In this document: positions 1 to 11,824 of the stretch, one piece after another
Numbering within the stretch: position 1 is the first letter of the stretch
Layout: each line of letters starts with the position of its first letter
NCBI GenBank assembly: GCA_025667525.1
Contig: CM046877.1
Location: forward strand, 621,138,262 to 621,202,261
Length of the DNA: 64,000 nt
DNA from: Glebionis coronaria
Lineage: Eukaryota > Streptophyta > Magnoliopsida > Asterales > Asteraceae
Reading direction: 5' to 3'
Made by a program: the position numbers and the translations under genes
Notes under the pieces: model-generated
Seen by the model: only the letters and a program-made list of their open reading frames with translations
Database searches by the model: none
Told to the model about the DNA's origin: nothing

Positions 1-1708
1 CCTTGGACAAGTTAAGGTTTAAGATCTGAGTTTGGGATCAACAGAGGATGGGACGAAAATTATGAAGGAGGTGTGGGGGTTTATATAGCCTTCACACCGC
101 TTTAGTTTTTTTTATTTATACTTCAAATTAAGCTAATTATAGTAATTACTTAGCTTAATAATTAATCAAAACATATTCTAGAATCCCCTTAGGGATTCGA
201 CCGACTATGGGGCTCCCTAGGGTTCCGTGTTTTGACTTTTTACCCCCTATATTTTAATTACACGCATACATTTTGTTAGTTAAGCACGTAACGAACTATC
301 ACGATCGTTAATTAAGTAATAAGTGAAGTTTTATTAAACATTAAATGTTTAATATTAATAAAGTGTGTTCTCCGTATTTGAGTGTGTGCCCCCGATAGAC
401 TCACTCATTTCCGATGACAATAACTATCGCATATCCCGATAGGAGCCACATAAGTGCCGGGTGTGGCACGGGTTACACCCGTTTTGAGGTCACAAAATGC
501 AAATTTTTTTCAAAATTGCCTTTTTTTAGTATGTGCAACCTCCGAATTTTTTACCTTAGTTTATACGATGTAACTTTAGTTGGCTTAATATTTTTTTATG
601 CAACACTTCTTGTAAAGTCCCGGATCCGCCCCTGGATATGTATGATGATATCCCGGGTGGTATCTAGTCTATTTTTGATAATCTTGGAATCATATTCCGT
701 GGAAGCAAGAAATTTTAGTATTTGTTCTTTGTCGATATAACAAACGAGGATATAAATTTACCTACACTCTTTGTACTTAACTGAATAAAATTTATGAAAA
801 AACCCTTTCATAAAACACAAGCTACTTGGTTGATAATTCAATTGCGTTTATTAAAGTAAATATCTTTGATTAAATGGTTGAATAATAAACGTAAAGTATG
901 TATTTATGTCGAGTACACATGTGGATTCGAGTGGGTCCTGTCTCCTTGATTCAATCCAAGGCGTGCCCCTCGAAAATCATCCGTTTGTTTTGACCTCTTC
1001 CTATAATATGCCTACCACATGTCTTATTTTTTATTTTTCATTTTTAAGATCAACATATTTAATGTGTTTAAACTTTAAAATAAACTAGACGATTATTTAT
1101 GCCTATAAAACAATATTTATAATGAGAATTACGATGGATTTTTTTTGGTATATATATATTTTTAATTCGATATTACGAGCCGACTAATCTCAAGACGATT
1201 ACTCTTTTGAATGGCTTAAAGTCATGATAGGTGAATTATGATGAAAGGAGGACTCGAACCTACATATGAATTCGGGCCTTAAAATCTATCCTCTTGTACT
1301 CATCTAGACTCTCGTAATTCGAGCGGCGAAAAAATACAATGTAAATTCTAACAAAAAAAATAACACGAAAGCTTGAATTGAGGCATGTCATTATTGAATA
1401 TGTGTTTATATAATATTTACTAAAATACACATAAAAAAATACGCATACACATTAAGACATATATATTTTAAATGAATTCACAAAATAAATGTTTATTTAA
1501 TTATATATTTATATTATATAAGTTGTTTATTAATGTATTAAAAATCGATATGGTTCATTTATATAATTTAGTTTTTAAACAAAATACTTAAATTGAACCA
1601 AGTCAAACTAAAATTTTCATTTTTTAAAACAGGCTAAATCGAAACATCGAACTTTAGCTTCGGTCTGTCATTATTCTTTCATTTTTTCGGCACATTAAAG
1701 TAAGTACC
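1..1708. other. AT-rich intergenic DNA, no gene recognised
   Basis: No open frame here looks like a real gene. Stretches around 180-480 have the mixed GC texture of decayed LTR retrotransposon sequence, but I found no LTR ends. On the minus strand near 1240-1260 there is a possible tRNA B-box (complement of GGACTCGAACC), which could be a SINE remnant. I cannot name any element with confidence. Confidence 0.4.
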
Positions 1709-2009
1709 AACCTAGCCTTACTTTAATAGGTTCAAATTTCTACAATTTGTTTCTTTTTTAGTAATCAAGTTATAAGTGCTCGTCGTCACATTTAAAATAA
1801 TTTTTTTTTTCTTTCATTTTTTTTATTTTTATTTTTATATTCGTGATTTCCTACTCATTGTAAAAGAAAGTTTAATTATATGGATGTAGAAGGTAATTAA
1901 TAAACAAGATATGTCGCAAGCCCTTTCTAAATTGTAAAGCTAATTCTATGAAAAATCACATCTGTGGATTTAGGTGTTATAACCTAGCCTTACTTTAATA
2001 GGTTCAAAT
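1709..2009. repeat. 29-bp direct repeat flanking about 243 bp
   Basis: The same 29 bases, starting AACCTAGCCTTACTTTAATA, occur at 1709-1737 and again at 1981-2009, with about 243 bases of AT-rich, T-tract-containing DNA between them. This looks like a local duplication or filler-DNA repair rather than a transposon target duplication, because 29 bp is longer than most such duplications. Confidence 0.7.
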
Positions 2010-2430
2010 ATCCACCGGTCTGAGTGTGGATCTTCCATCTAACGGGCCAGCCAAGAAGTTCACATGTGTTTCTTTCTTGGCGAAGATACCAGCACGCCTA
2101 CCTATGTAAAATAGAACGTTTCTAACCATATTGTGTCGGTACTTAAAGCCCAAGAGCTCTTTACAATGAACCGCATGTTCCCCAAAAGAATCCAAACATG
2201 CCTTGCGACAAACAAGTCACATTGTATCAGCCGGAAATATATGAGGCGATACTTAAGAATAGAACGACATTTCACTGGACCGAGCCTGTCTATAAGGATA
2301 GCCAGTAGGAAATACTGAGTATGTGATGCGCGTAAACACTCAAAAACCGCTCTCTGTCTCAAAGTCATGTCACAGTGAACCTCCATTTCCTTGACTATTT
2401 CACTAAAAAAGGCAGTCGCCAAAGTTTGTC
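2004..2430 (-). pseudogene. Degenerate retroelement-associated ORF fragment
   Basis: Read on the minus strand, two overlapping frames give parts of one protein: first a stretch with MEVHCDMTLRQRAVFECLRA, then DSFGEHAVHCKELLGFKYRH and DGRSTLRP. The break between the frames lies near 2190. I recall this sequence type from a dispersed plant ORF that travels with reverse-transcriptase-like genes, often carrying a Cys/His pattern just before FGEHAVHC. That assignment is from memory and is not secure. The fragment has neither start nor end, so it is a relic. The frame shift and isolation argue against function. Confidence 0.5.
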
Positions 2431-3875
2431 AGGTTTTTAGAGGGGGCGGTATCCTTTGTGAAACAACTAAAATAATAGCTTGACATCATATCACGTAGAC
2501 AAGCTTAAGCAGAAGCATAATCATCATCCATACAAATATGCCATTATCACGTAAGATATGGTCTTGTAATACCTAAGATTGAACTCTCTAAGTCACAAAA
2601 ACATAGAAGGAGACCTTCTCTTTTGCCAAGTACAAAGTCAAACCACCAAAATAAATGAATAAAGAAGCAAATCTTACGTAATCACAATTATAAATTACAT
2701 GTTAAGAAAAGACAAATTTTTCTATGATATGTTTTAAATCGTTAAAGAAAAACGTGTGACACACCAATTTTGCCTCTTCTAGCTTAAATTTAAGTAAATT
2801 AACTAATGAAAGATATATTATCATCAATAAGATATATGATACTTGATATCCAATTCCCATGATGAAATTTGACATTTGTCTTGGCATTGTCATGATTGAC
2901 AATTTTATTTGTTTGGGAATCAGTTCGGATTGGTTACTATTTTTAGAATGGTTTGTTGAGTAAATGACCCGGATCTCTCGCCAACATTGTATCAATTTCT
3001 TTCCATAATTAGTAATATAATACACACTTGCTTTTATTTCTCCAAGTTGACAATAATACAATTTGTAAATTTGTACACATGGTTGGCATATCACACGTAA
3101 ATACTTTGACTTCTTTGATTCGTTACAATAATAACACAAGATTATATCATAGCATACGATATCAGTTAACTTGTTCAACTCTAGTGTTCGAGTACGCTTT
3201 TTGTCTATTTTTAGTCACGAAAGGTCGAAAGGAGGTGGATTCTTCATGATGGCGTAACAAAGAGATTCAAACGTTTGATCTACGTAACATAATGTAACAG
3301 AAATATGATGTCAGTGACAACTAACGTGATTCGTAATTATGCATATAGGAAATCGAGTTGTCTTTGAAGACATAAACGTGCGTGTAGTGTATATGGATTT
3401 AAATATCTGGTTTGTCGACTTTTGCTTTCTTGTATATATCGCTTATTTAGTTTCGTACAAGGTCACAATCAGTTTTTGATCGCTGAAGTATACATATGCG
3501 CAACTGTGTGGCGTTACCAAGTCGTACCGTATTGCACAATGTTGTTGTTGTTGTAGGAGTACTCGATATCAGATTACGTAATTCCAGTTATTCTATAAGC
3601 AACAATACTTCTTGTACCATAAATCTCACTCAAACAATAGAAAAAACCTACATGTTCATTTAAGGCTTGAACAAAATTGTGTTTTAATAAAAAGCCCAAC
3701 AAGGTTTGCTATCTTTGATTGACATTGGGCTGGGCCTTTTTTAGAACACCCAAAAATATTTATGTATTAGTAACCCTAAAAAAAGCATATTGTAAAATAA
3801 CTGAATCATGATTGATTGTTCTTCATTTTGTAGCAAGTTAGTTAGGGTTTTAATTTCGTTTCTAAGATGCTTTTT
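2431..3875. other. AT-rich intergenic DNA
   Basis: No recognisable gene, repeat end or RNA gene was seen. A 158-codon minus-strand frame at 2702-3178 has no familiar domain and a composition expected of AT-rich spacer, so I do not call it. Confidence 0.4.
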
Positions 3876-3952
3876 TTTTTTTGGTAACCATGGTTTTAGA
3901 CTCATTAGCCGACTAATCAATGAGGTTTGAACCCACCGCCAAACAGAACATC
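3876..3952. repeat. Dispersed repeat module, copy 1
   Basis: This segment (GGTAACCATGGTTT, then TTAGCCGA, then AACCCACCGCCA) matches a second copy at about 16733-16800, on the far side of the first receptor-kinase gene. Both have the same order of short blocks with scattered substitutions. It is probably the end of a short interspersed element. A B-box-like GGTTTGAACCC is present in this copy. Confidence 0.45.
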
Positions 3953-4129
3953 CATGGTTTCGAAGATGCTTTTAAGAAGAGTTATGCGAGTTTCGTTCTG
4001 AAATGAATCGAATGGTTTTGGGTATTTTTACGCATAAATTATAAAACCACCAACAAAGTTGTCCCATTTCTATTATACGACACATGAGTACTTTTACCCA
4101 AAACTTCCATGGTTTACTAACTAGGTCTG

Positions 4130-4470
4130 ATTTTGATAGTCGCGGGAGTGAGTTTGATTCATTTAGATGTCCTTTGTGCTACAAACGACATTGAAACGGA
4201 TTCATTGCCATATATACTTATATGGTTGTATTTGCGTGGTGGAATGTTAGAGGGCCTCCCTCTTCAAAATTTGAGGATATCTTAATCCATGGCGACCGTG
4301 TGTTTCTAAAATCCAAAACCAAAGTAAGTCCCTGCATGCAATGGTCTTGACAGCTATTTGGGCTATATGGAATCACCGAAACAAAGTTCTAATCAACCCT
4401 AAACGGTCACAAAGGAGTGAATTAATCTACAATGGTAATAACTTTATGTCGTTTCGTTGAATGACTGAAT
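4130..4470 (+). pseudogene. LINE reverse-transcriptase C-terminal fragment
   Basis: The plus strand encodes the tail of a non-LTR retrotransposon ORF2. A CPLC pair typical of the zf-RVT zinc-binding segment lies near 4170. It is followed by the residues FAWWNVRGPPSSKFEDILI from about 4230. A stop and one frame shift near 4345 then lead into AIWAIWNHRNKVL, which fits the usual end of plant LINE ORF2 proteins (W-x-W-x-x-R-N pattern). The fragment is under 350 bases of an ORF that is normally several kilobases, and it is broken, so it is a 5'-truncated dead copy. Confidence 0.65.
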
Positions 4471-4984
4471 CACTAGCTAGTAGATGTAGAAAAGTCTCTT
4501 TTACCTTAGTTTGATATAACAGTTCAGCAACCCTTATATCTTTCTTTCTCCAAAGTTTTAAGTCTATCTTCTAACTTCTTGCTAGTATAATATACAGTTG
4601 CCATTTGAAAAGAAAATATGGTGGAACTATTCAAAGACAACACACCTCCAACTAGTTATAACTCGCAGGTCAACTCTAAGCGCCATTGATTTGTAAGTTG
4701 TCATAAGATTCCTATTCAAATATATAAAATCACAAATCAAATGGATGAATGGTGAACAAACATGCGATTTATTTAATAGCAAACATTTCTTGAGCATCTT
4801 AGTTATTTGGGAGTCGCACTCAACTATATACACCTCTATAATCTAGAATAAACTATTTAATGTCGAAAAACAAATATACTTAGTCATATGTTGCTTATAT
4901 AAATCAATGAACCTATGTTTCAGTCGCAAGCTTCATAGATGGCGTGACACAAGTCAGATTGTATTGCCGGAATATAATGTTGTC

Positions 4985-5105
4985 AAACAACGACCTCTTG
5001 GCCTATTGGTATGTGAGTAGCCCATTAACTTAAAGATTGTGGGTTCAAGTCTTGTTGGGGAGACATATGAGATAGATGTTGTGAGATATATAATGCAAGT
5101 TCAAA
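4985..5105 (+). mobile_element. SINE-like element with tRNA-type promoter boxes
   Basis: An A-box-like TTGGCCTATTGG at about 4998-5009 is followed some 35-40 bases later by a B-box-like GTGGGTTCAAGTC. The spacing and order match a tRNA-derived pol III promoter as found in plant SINE heads. The body after the B box is short and AT-rich with no clear poly-A tail, so the element is probably truncated. The call rests on the boxes alone. Confidence 0.4.
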
Positions 5106-5948
5106 AATAGTTTCGGTTCTAAAAAAATGCTGTCACCTATAAATGCTATCGATTAATTACTTGCTCTATATATGGCAGGCTACTAACGTAACTCGCATGT
5201 TTTTTGTGTATTTAACTTGCAGAAATTGAAACAATAGAGAACCGAGACACAATACGAAATGATGCTTACTGAGATATAGCTAGTTTGCTCCGCTTCCGAT
5301 CACACTGAAAATTCAACTATTCGTCATGGATTACCAAGAGTGTACGGTGTCCAGATCTATTCGCCACTGGCTAAAAGTTTGTTTATGCATATCATGCAAT
5401 TTCTTATACATAGTCTCTCAAGTATAAGAAACAATCAAGATTATGAGTCACTGAAAATTGATGCTAAGACAATTCAAAAGGTTTGAATTAACACATTACA
5501 TATATTAGTCATACATACTGGAATTCATCCCGTTTCTTTTGTGTCCGAATCGAGAGTGATCCAAGGATATCAATCCTAACGAGAAAATGATATTACTAGA
5601 TAGTAATTTTTCCAAATAAATGAATTGCTTGATCTTTTGGTCTGCTCTGCTGTCCCATCTGCATGATGCATCATTCAATTCGTTGAGGTGCCTTTCGACC
5701 CTATCATCAAACGGGTCAAACTCGCTGAAAGCGACCATACTCTTTATAATGCAGACAATTTCATTTTCCTTGTCATGTGTAGAAATTGTTTTGAAGATAA
5801 CATTATGTTTTACTGTCCCAGGTCAACTTTTGTTATTGAGTGTGAACTCCTAGCTAGCTAAATATCTGATAAAGAAATGAGTGGTGCACCAATAAGTAGC
5901 AACAAACATGCCTTAAGATTTAATTATATATCTAGATAATTGGATATG
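5106..5948. other. Intergenic DNA, no gene recognised
   Basis: A 77-codon minus-strand frame at 5505-5738 overlaps a 77-codon plus-strand frame. Neither has a domain I recognise, and neither is flanked by plausible splice or promoter signals that I can defend. I see nothing else in this stretch. Confidence 0.35.
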
Positions 5949-6031
5949 AACATCACATCAAGCCTGTTTATAAGCTAGTCAACATCACATCAAGCCTGTT
6001 TATAAGCTAGTCACATCAAGCCTGTTTATAA
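5949..6031 (+). repeat. Short tandem repeat, three units
   Basis: The block ACATCACATCAAGCCTGTTT followed by ATAAGCTAGTC appears twice in full, and a third time beginning at TCACATCAAG and ending after the ATAA. The unit is about 35 bases, shrinking to about 27 in the last step. It lies about 600 bases upstream of the first receptor kinase. Confidence 0.8.
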
Positions 6032-6159
6032 TACTCCTTTTTTTATGAAGAATAGTGAGTTTTAATCTAGGAATTCTCATATTAGTACTTAGTGGTATTG
6101 GTTCGTGATTTAGATAATTTGTAGTTTACATTTGATACATCCAAAAGACTCGTTTTCGT

Positions 6160-6290
6160 TCACTCTAGTTAAGAGCACTGTAATCAGATTACTCCAAAGT
6201 ACTAATAAATAGAAGTTCGAATCTCAACCTGTATATATATGAATGAGACGAGTTTCATTCTATTCTATCTCAATTTTTTTTAACGGCATT
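6160..6290 (+). mobile_element. Possible SINE head
   Basis: An A-box-like TAGTTAAGAGCACT is followed by a B-box-like AGTTCGAATCTC near 6211. This is the tRNA-type arrangement seen in SINEs. No tail or target duplication could be fixed. It could be chance similarity. Confidence 0.3.
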
Positions 6291-6473
6291 AGAAATAGAA
6301 ATTAGCAAGGAGCTAGACAATGTTACAGAGGGTGAATAAGCCGTTACATGGGTGATTAGACCAGTCTATCCAATTCGAAAAAGGTTTCCTACATCGACTA
6401 ACAATCTATTCTATCTCAAATGGGTCAGATAATTAGAAAAAAAGTCAGCTGAAAAGAGAATATTGCAGGTGGA

Positions 6474-6629
6474 GGTCAACGGAATGTTTATCTGGCAAAG
6501 GGAGTATTTTTGATTTATTAATCCAGAAAACATGATCTCACACAATTAGCAATATATATTACCAATGAATGCATGTATAATGCCCTTTAAAGGGAATACT
6601 TCCGTATAACCGTTCCTGTAGAAACAACA
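6474..6629 (+). promoter_or_regulatory. Putative proximal promoter of the first receptor kinase
   Basis: A W-box core (TTGACC on the minus strand) lies at 6474-6479 and a TATA-like AATATATATT at 6551-6560, about 70-80 bases before the ATG at 6630. W-boxes bind WRKY factors and are common ahead of defence receptor kinases. The second receptor-kinase gene has a similar arrangement. Single short matches are weak evidence. Confidence 0.3.
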
Positions 6630-9600
6630 ATGTTCAGAAGTTCCTATTTTGTGTTACTTCTTTTGGCAGCTCTTCCGTTAGCTATCATTCAAGCTCAAGA
6701 TGATCAATCGGGTACCTAAGTATTAGTAGTACTTCTTTTTCTTTGGATGATTTTGTATCAGATACATTTCTTATTCGTGCTGCTAAATTATTTATTTTTT
6801 CGCAGGGTTCATTAGCATAGATTGTGGAATAGTCCAAGGTACAAACTACACAGACAACAAAACAGGATTAAACTATGTTTCGGAGGCAGGATTCATAGAA
6901 AGTGGCGTAAGTCAGAAAATATTACCATCAAATAACTCCCCCAACCTTGCTGCTCAATTCACTACACTTACAAGTTTTCCTCAAGGCACTAGAAACTGTT
7001 ACACTCTTAAACCGAAACAAGGGAAGGGTAATAGGTATTTGATACGGGCACGTTTTTATTACGGGAACTACGATTTCAAAGGTCAACTCCCACAATTTGA
7101 CCTCTACCTGGGATCCGATCTTTGGTATACAGTTAAATTCAGTTCGTCGTCGGGGCCAATAGACTACGAGATTATACACCTAACATCCACAGACTACATG
7201 TATGTGTGCCTTGTAAACATAGGTCTGGGAACCCCTTTCATTTCTGCATTAGAACTAAGGCTATTGGATAGTTCCATGTATGCAACTCAGTTGCAATCAC
7301 TAATCCTCTACGACCGCGCTAATTTTGGTACATTTGAAATAGTCAGGTCAGTGATCTTCTAGTTATAGTTAATCTTCTGCTTTAAAACTTTACTAATACT
7401 GATCACAGGTGGCAAAATAGACGGGTCGAGTGATTGTGTGTCAAATTGGATTCAAAATTTATATTATTCAAATTATTATCTAGTTCTATTAATAAAAGTA
7501 TCTATGAGGTTTAATGCACTAAACAATAAGGAGGTTTATGTTGTAAATACCAAATCATAATTTCATAACTATTGATTAACTTAGTTATGCATGAATACCT
7601 AATGTTGATTCAGGTATGGAGATGACAAGTATGATCGAATATGGTACACTACGGCTTCTGGCAACCTTGTAGATGTACAAAGTTCTGGCACGGTCTCTAA
7701 TTTAGGGTCTTCAACCACGAATGAAGTCCCATCGAAGGTCATGAGCACTGCCGTTGCAGGCCGAAACATTACCAGAGACATATACTACCCGTGGACGGCT
7801 ACTGATGCCACTCAGGAATTTTTCATATACCTTTACATTGCTGAAATAGAAACCTTAAGGAGCAACCAGAAACGAGAGTTCGACATTTATCTAAATAATG
7901 TGTACTGGGATGGACCAGTTTCTCCACTTGATCACACAACAACTACATATATCATCCGAAGTTCCAAATCATCGCTTAATAATAATATTACATTGTACCA
8001 CACTGAAAATTCAACCCTTCCTCCTCTCTTCAACGCGATAGAGGTTTTCATTCCAAAACAGCTACGACAACAGCAAACAGAAGACCAAGATGGTAAATAT
8101 ATATATATGTTATGTATATTTTTTTTGTTATAGGTGGCAGTTTTGACCCATTCACTTATGAATGGGTTGATCTGGCATGTGTTCCCTCTCAAACAGGTCA
8201 GTTAATAAAAATTAGTATAAAATGAAACGAGCAAAAGGATTCTAACGTCTTACCAAGTAAAAATACAACCTCCTAAAAGCTTTCTTTTCAAATAAACTAT
8301 TTGGCGGAAATTAATTCTCCTAAATTAGAAACATCGTCAACAAAATTGTAACTAGGATTTGAAAAACCGGTAGTTTTCTAAACATTTAGTTTACAAATAT
8401 TTCAAATTTCAACAGTTTTTATGAGACAAAAACCCTCTACCTGTTTTCATGAAATATAGAGTTGGGAACTTGGAAGTTAGAGATACTTTTCCTCAACCAA
8501 ACGTGCCATAGTTATGCTAATAAAGTTGTTCTGTGCTCAGTTTCTCACTAGTTTTCGTTGATGTATTCTTGTTAACATTGTGATGCCAATATGTATTAGT
8601 TATCCTGGGATATTCAACTGTCTTTTTTCTATGTTAAAAAATTAGCTGAAGCAATCTGGAGTACTAAGTCAACGTATGGTATAAAGAAAAACTGGCAAGG
8701 AGATCCGTGTGTTCCACAGGCATCTGTCTGGGCTGGTATTAATTGCAGCTACAACGATAACGAAAATCCTAGGATCACATCATTGTATGTATTTCATCCG
8801 CAACCTTCACGTTAATAACTATATCATTTTTATAACATACATTTCATTTAGGAACTTGTCGTCTAGCGGACTGAGTGGAGAGATAGGTGACGCCTTAGCT
8901 AATCTCACTATGATACGATCATTGTAAGTGATTTATTGTAACAGATTATATCATTTAGATTGCTGAAAATAGAAAGTCCTTATTCATGTTTGTTCCTTCT
9001 TTCCAGGGACCTGTCCTACAATAACTTAACAGGAAATGTGCCGAACTTTCTCGCATCTTATAGCTTTTTGGAAATGATGTATGTTACACTATATTTTAGA
9101 TATAAGTTCCAAGTTAATTTATGGTATAAATAGCTTACGTTGTCTTCTTATAGTAACTTAACAGGAAACAATTTCGCGAGACCACTGCCATCAGAACTCC
9201 TAGAAAAGACAAAGGATAGATCGTTACTGCTCATGTTAGATCCCTTTGTTTTTACTATATTCCAATCAATAGTAAATCGATATTCGACTCACTTATTCTA
9301 ACATACATATTACATGTTCAGTATGGAAGGTATCAGTGATCAAGACGAAGGTTCTTGTCTGAAGGATTCATGCAAAAAGAAAAAGCATAGCAAAGTGGTT
9401 ATTCCAGTGATAGTAACAATAGCTGCAGTCATTGTGCTAATAACCATAGTAACCATAATGTGGATTATTAAAAGAAGGCAACCACAAGGTTTAGAATATG
9501 TTCAACGTTATCACCGAGTCAGATTATAAGTGTTATATTGTAGAATGTGTAATCTTTGTTATATCTGAGCTCAGTGTTAAAAATAGTGAATGCAGATGAA

Positions 9601-11353
9601 CCTGGGGATATAATCGAATCAAGAAACCATCGTTTCACATTTTTAGAGATACAGAGTATTACTAAGAGCTTCAATACTGTCATTGGGAAAGGAGGATTTG
9701 GTACAGTGTTTTATGGATCTCTTGACGATAAGCAAGTTGCTGTAAAGATGCTCTCCGAGTCATCATCACAAGGATACAAGGAATTTCAGGCTGAAGTAAG
9801 TTCTATCCAAAATTAATCTGTCTAAGTTTATTACTTAAAAGTGACAAGCTTAGATATAGTTTATCAAGTAGTGGCAGAATAGCAAGTGCGGATGGATTGG
9901 GTAAATTACAAGTGATTACTATATGTTACAGCTAGGAGATAAGCCTGAAATATAAACTTTGAGTGACTTTCAATGCGCCAAAACCGAAACTGAACCATTT
10001 ACCTGTAAAGAGGCTAAAGATTTCTACTAATTATTATATCACAACGATATACGTTAATTATCGATATGTGAATAACTGAAGTCCAAAAATGAATTGAAGT
10101 CTTTTGGCGAGCTTTTTATATACATAATCATCTTGGACATTTGAAGTCACGTCATATCGAATGACGAATTAATTGTATTAACTAAGAAACTTCTTATTAC
10201 AGGTCCGCCTTCTCATGAGTGTTCATCATAAAAATATAACTTCGCTGGTGGGATACTGTGATGAAGGCAGTCAAAAGGGAATTATCTACGAGTACATGGC
10301 AAATGGAAACTTAGGAATGCATCTCTTTGGTAATTATTTCCAGATCATTTTGAATATAAGTACACAGAAGTTCAATTACTAATAACTACAATTTCTAAAC
10401 TAGAGGGAAGTTTGAATGTCTTGAGCTGGAAGAAAAGGCTAGAAATAGGATATGAAGCAGCACAAGGTCAGTAATCAGCTTACTTACAATCTTCTGCTAC
10501 ATACTGTGTATGTTTCGTAGGTCACGACTACTTTAACATGCATGGATTTTTATGATAGGCCTAGAGTACATGCATCATGGTTGCAAGCCTCCCCTAGTTC
10601 ATAGAGATGTGAAGTGTTCAAACATATTATTGAATGAGACGCTTCAGGCAAAGTTAGCAGATTTTGGGCTGTCCAGAGCTTTTGCAACGGAAGGTGCCAC
10701 ACACGTGTCAACAGCAATTGCTGGCACTCCTGGGTACCTTGACCCTGAGTAAGACTTCTTTCTTTTCATTTCTTTTCACTTATCCAGGATAAGATCTACT
10801 AATAGCCTCAGCAACAGGCCATTATTGTTTGGGTTGAGTTCATTTGAAAGCACCAAAAAGCTTGAGACACAAGACACCATTGAGCTATTAGATCAAGAAT
10901 TGACCCTTTTGTGTTAATTGCGTGTATTCTAGTTTAAATGTATAATGAGTTTTATTATGCAGGTATTACATATCAAACAGGTTGACAGAGAAAAGTGACG
11001 TGTATAGCTTTGGGGTAGTGCTCCTTGAGTTGATCACAGGCCGACAAGCAATATCAGAAAACATGTACATAGTTAACTGGGTTAAGTCGATGGTTGAGCA
11101 AGGAAATATAGAAAAAATAATCGATCCTAGGTTACACGGGGATTTTAACATGAATGCAGCCTGGAAGGTGTTAGAATTGGCATTGGCCTGTGTTGATCAC
11201 ACGTCCGTCAGAAGGCCAACCATGAATGATGTGGTGACGGATCTAAAGAACTGTCTGAAAGCGGAGAAAGGTGTTCATGAGGCCAAAACAAATATTCCAG
11301 ATCGAGTTATGTCATTGAATCTCGACAGTATGATGGGTCCGAATCTAAGATAG
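6630..11353 (+). CDS. Malectin-like/LRR receptor-like protein kinase (LRR-I type), 13 exons, 870 aa
   Basis: Predicted plasma-membrane Ser/Thr receptor kinase. Exons by GT-AG borders: 6630-6711, 6806-7346, 7614-8092, 8646-8784, 8852-8923, 9007-9078, 9154-9234, 9322-9488, 9587-9795, 10203-10329, 10404-10466, 10559-10748, 10963-11353. They sum to 2613 bases in one frame. Residues 1-23 are a signal peptide, about 28-366 a malectin-like domain, followed by the GDPC motif. Three LRR-type exons of 72, 72 and 81 bases cover about 414-488, and residues 514-538 form the membrane helix. The kinase has the glycine loop GKGGFG at 578-583, Lys598, HRD at 692-694 and DFG at 712-714, so it is an RD kinase. 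The ATG follows a TATA-like site and gives a clean signal peptide. Length and exon pattern fit the family of Arabidopsis IOS1/FRK1-type kinases. The ligand is unknown. A defence or symbiosis-like role is inferred from relatives only. Confidence 0.9.
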
Positions 11354-11503
11354 TTAAATGCTAATTTTCGTGTGTATCATGTTTTGCACGTCAACAAATA
11401 TTTTTACATGAATTACTCCGATCCGTGTAAAGACATTTTAATCTCCTTGTAGAGAATAATCGATTTTTTTTAAATATTGCATGTCACAAAGGGAAACAAA
11501 CCA

Positions 11504-11794
11504 TGTTGTGATAAATCTGGGTGTGTGTGGATCGTTCAAACTTTAATCAGGATATACCGAAATATAAATTGTATTGATATATAATAAATCTGTATCATCT
11601 GCAGTTTTACAAATCTTCCTACTCTATTTATACTATGCTAAACGGTACGAATGAAACGTTGTGATGTTTCATGAGAACCGTTGTGACGGTTGGTAGTAAT
11701 AACTGCCAATAACCGTTCCTAAAATAACTGTCTAAATAAGTGTCTGATGAGGGATTTGGGATTAACCCATTGGGCTAAGAGAATCGGCCCAACA
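11504..11794 (-). repeat. 3' LTR of the gag-only element
   Basis: 291 bp with TG...CA ends. On the element's own strand it follows the polypurine tract. By eye it matches the other LTR at 14378-14668 base for base. Confidence 0.92.
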
Positions 11795-11806
11795 TCTCCC
11801 CCTTAA
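11795..11806 (-). other. Polypurine tract
   Basis: The minus strand reads TTAAGGGGGAGA immediately before the 3' LTR. This is the usual copia primer for plus-strand DNA synthesis. Confidence 0.8.
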
Positions 11807-11824
11807 TCACAAATGTCATCGTCT

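Noticed and set aside
414..740. 108-codon plus-strand frame
   Set aside because: No domain, hydrophobic AT-rich composition, sits in decayed repeat-like DNA; consistent with chance.
2702..3178. 158-codon minus-strand frame
   Set aside because: Long for chance but composed of AT-rich codons (Ile, Leu, Tyr, Lys, Asn) with no motif and no flanking gene signals.
4988..5050. Functional tRNA gene
   Set aside because: A- and B-box-like motifs are present but no cloverleaf with paired acceptor stem can be formed; a SINE head is the better reading.
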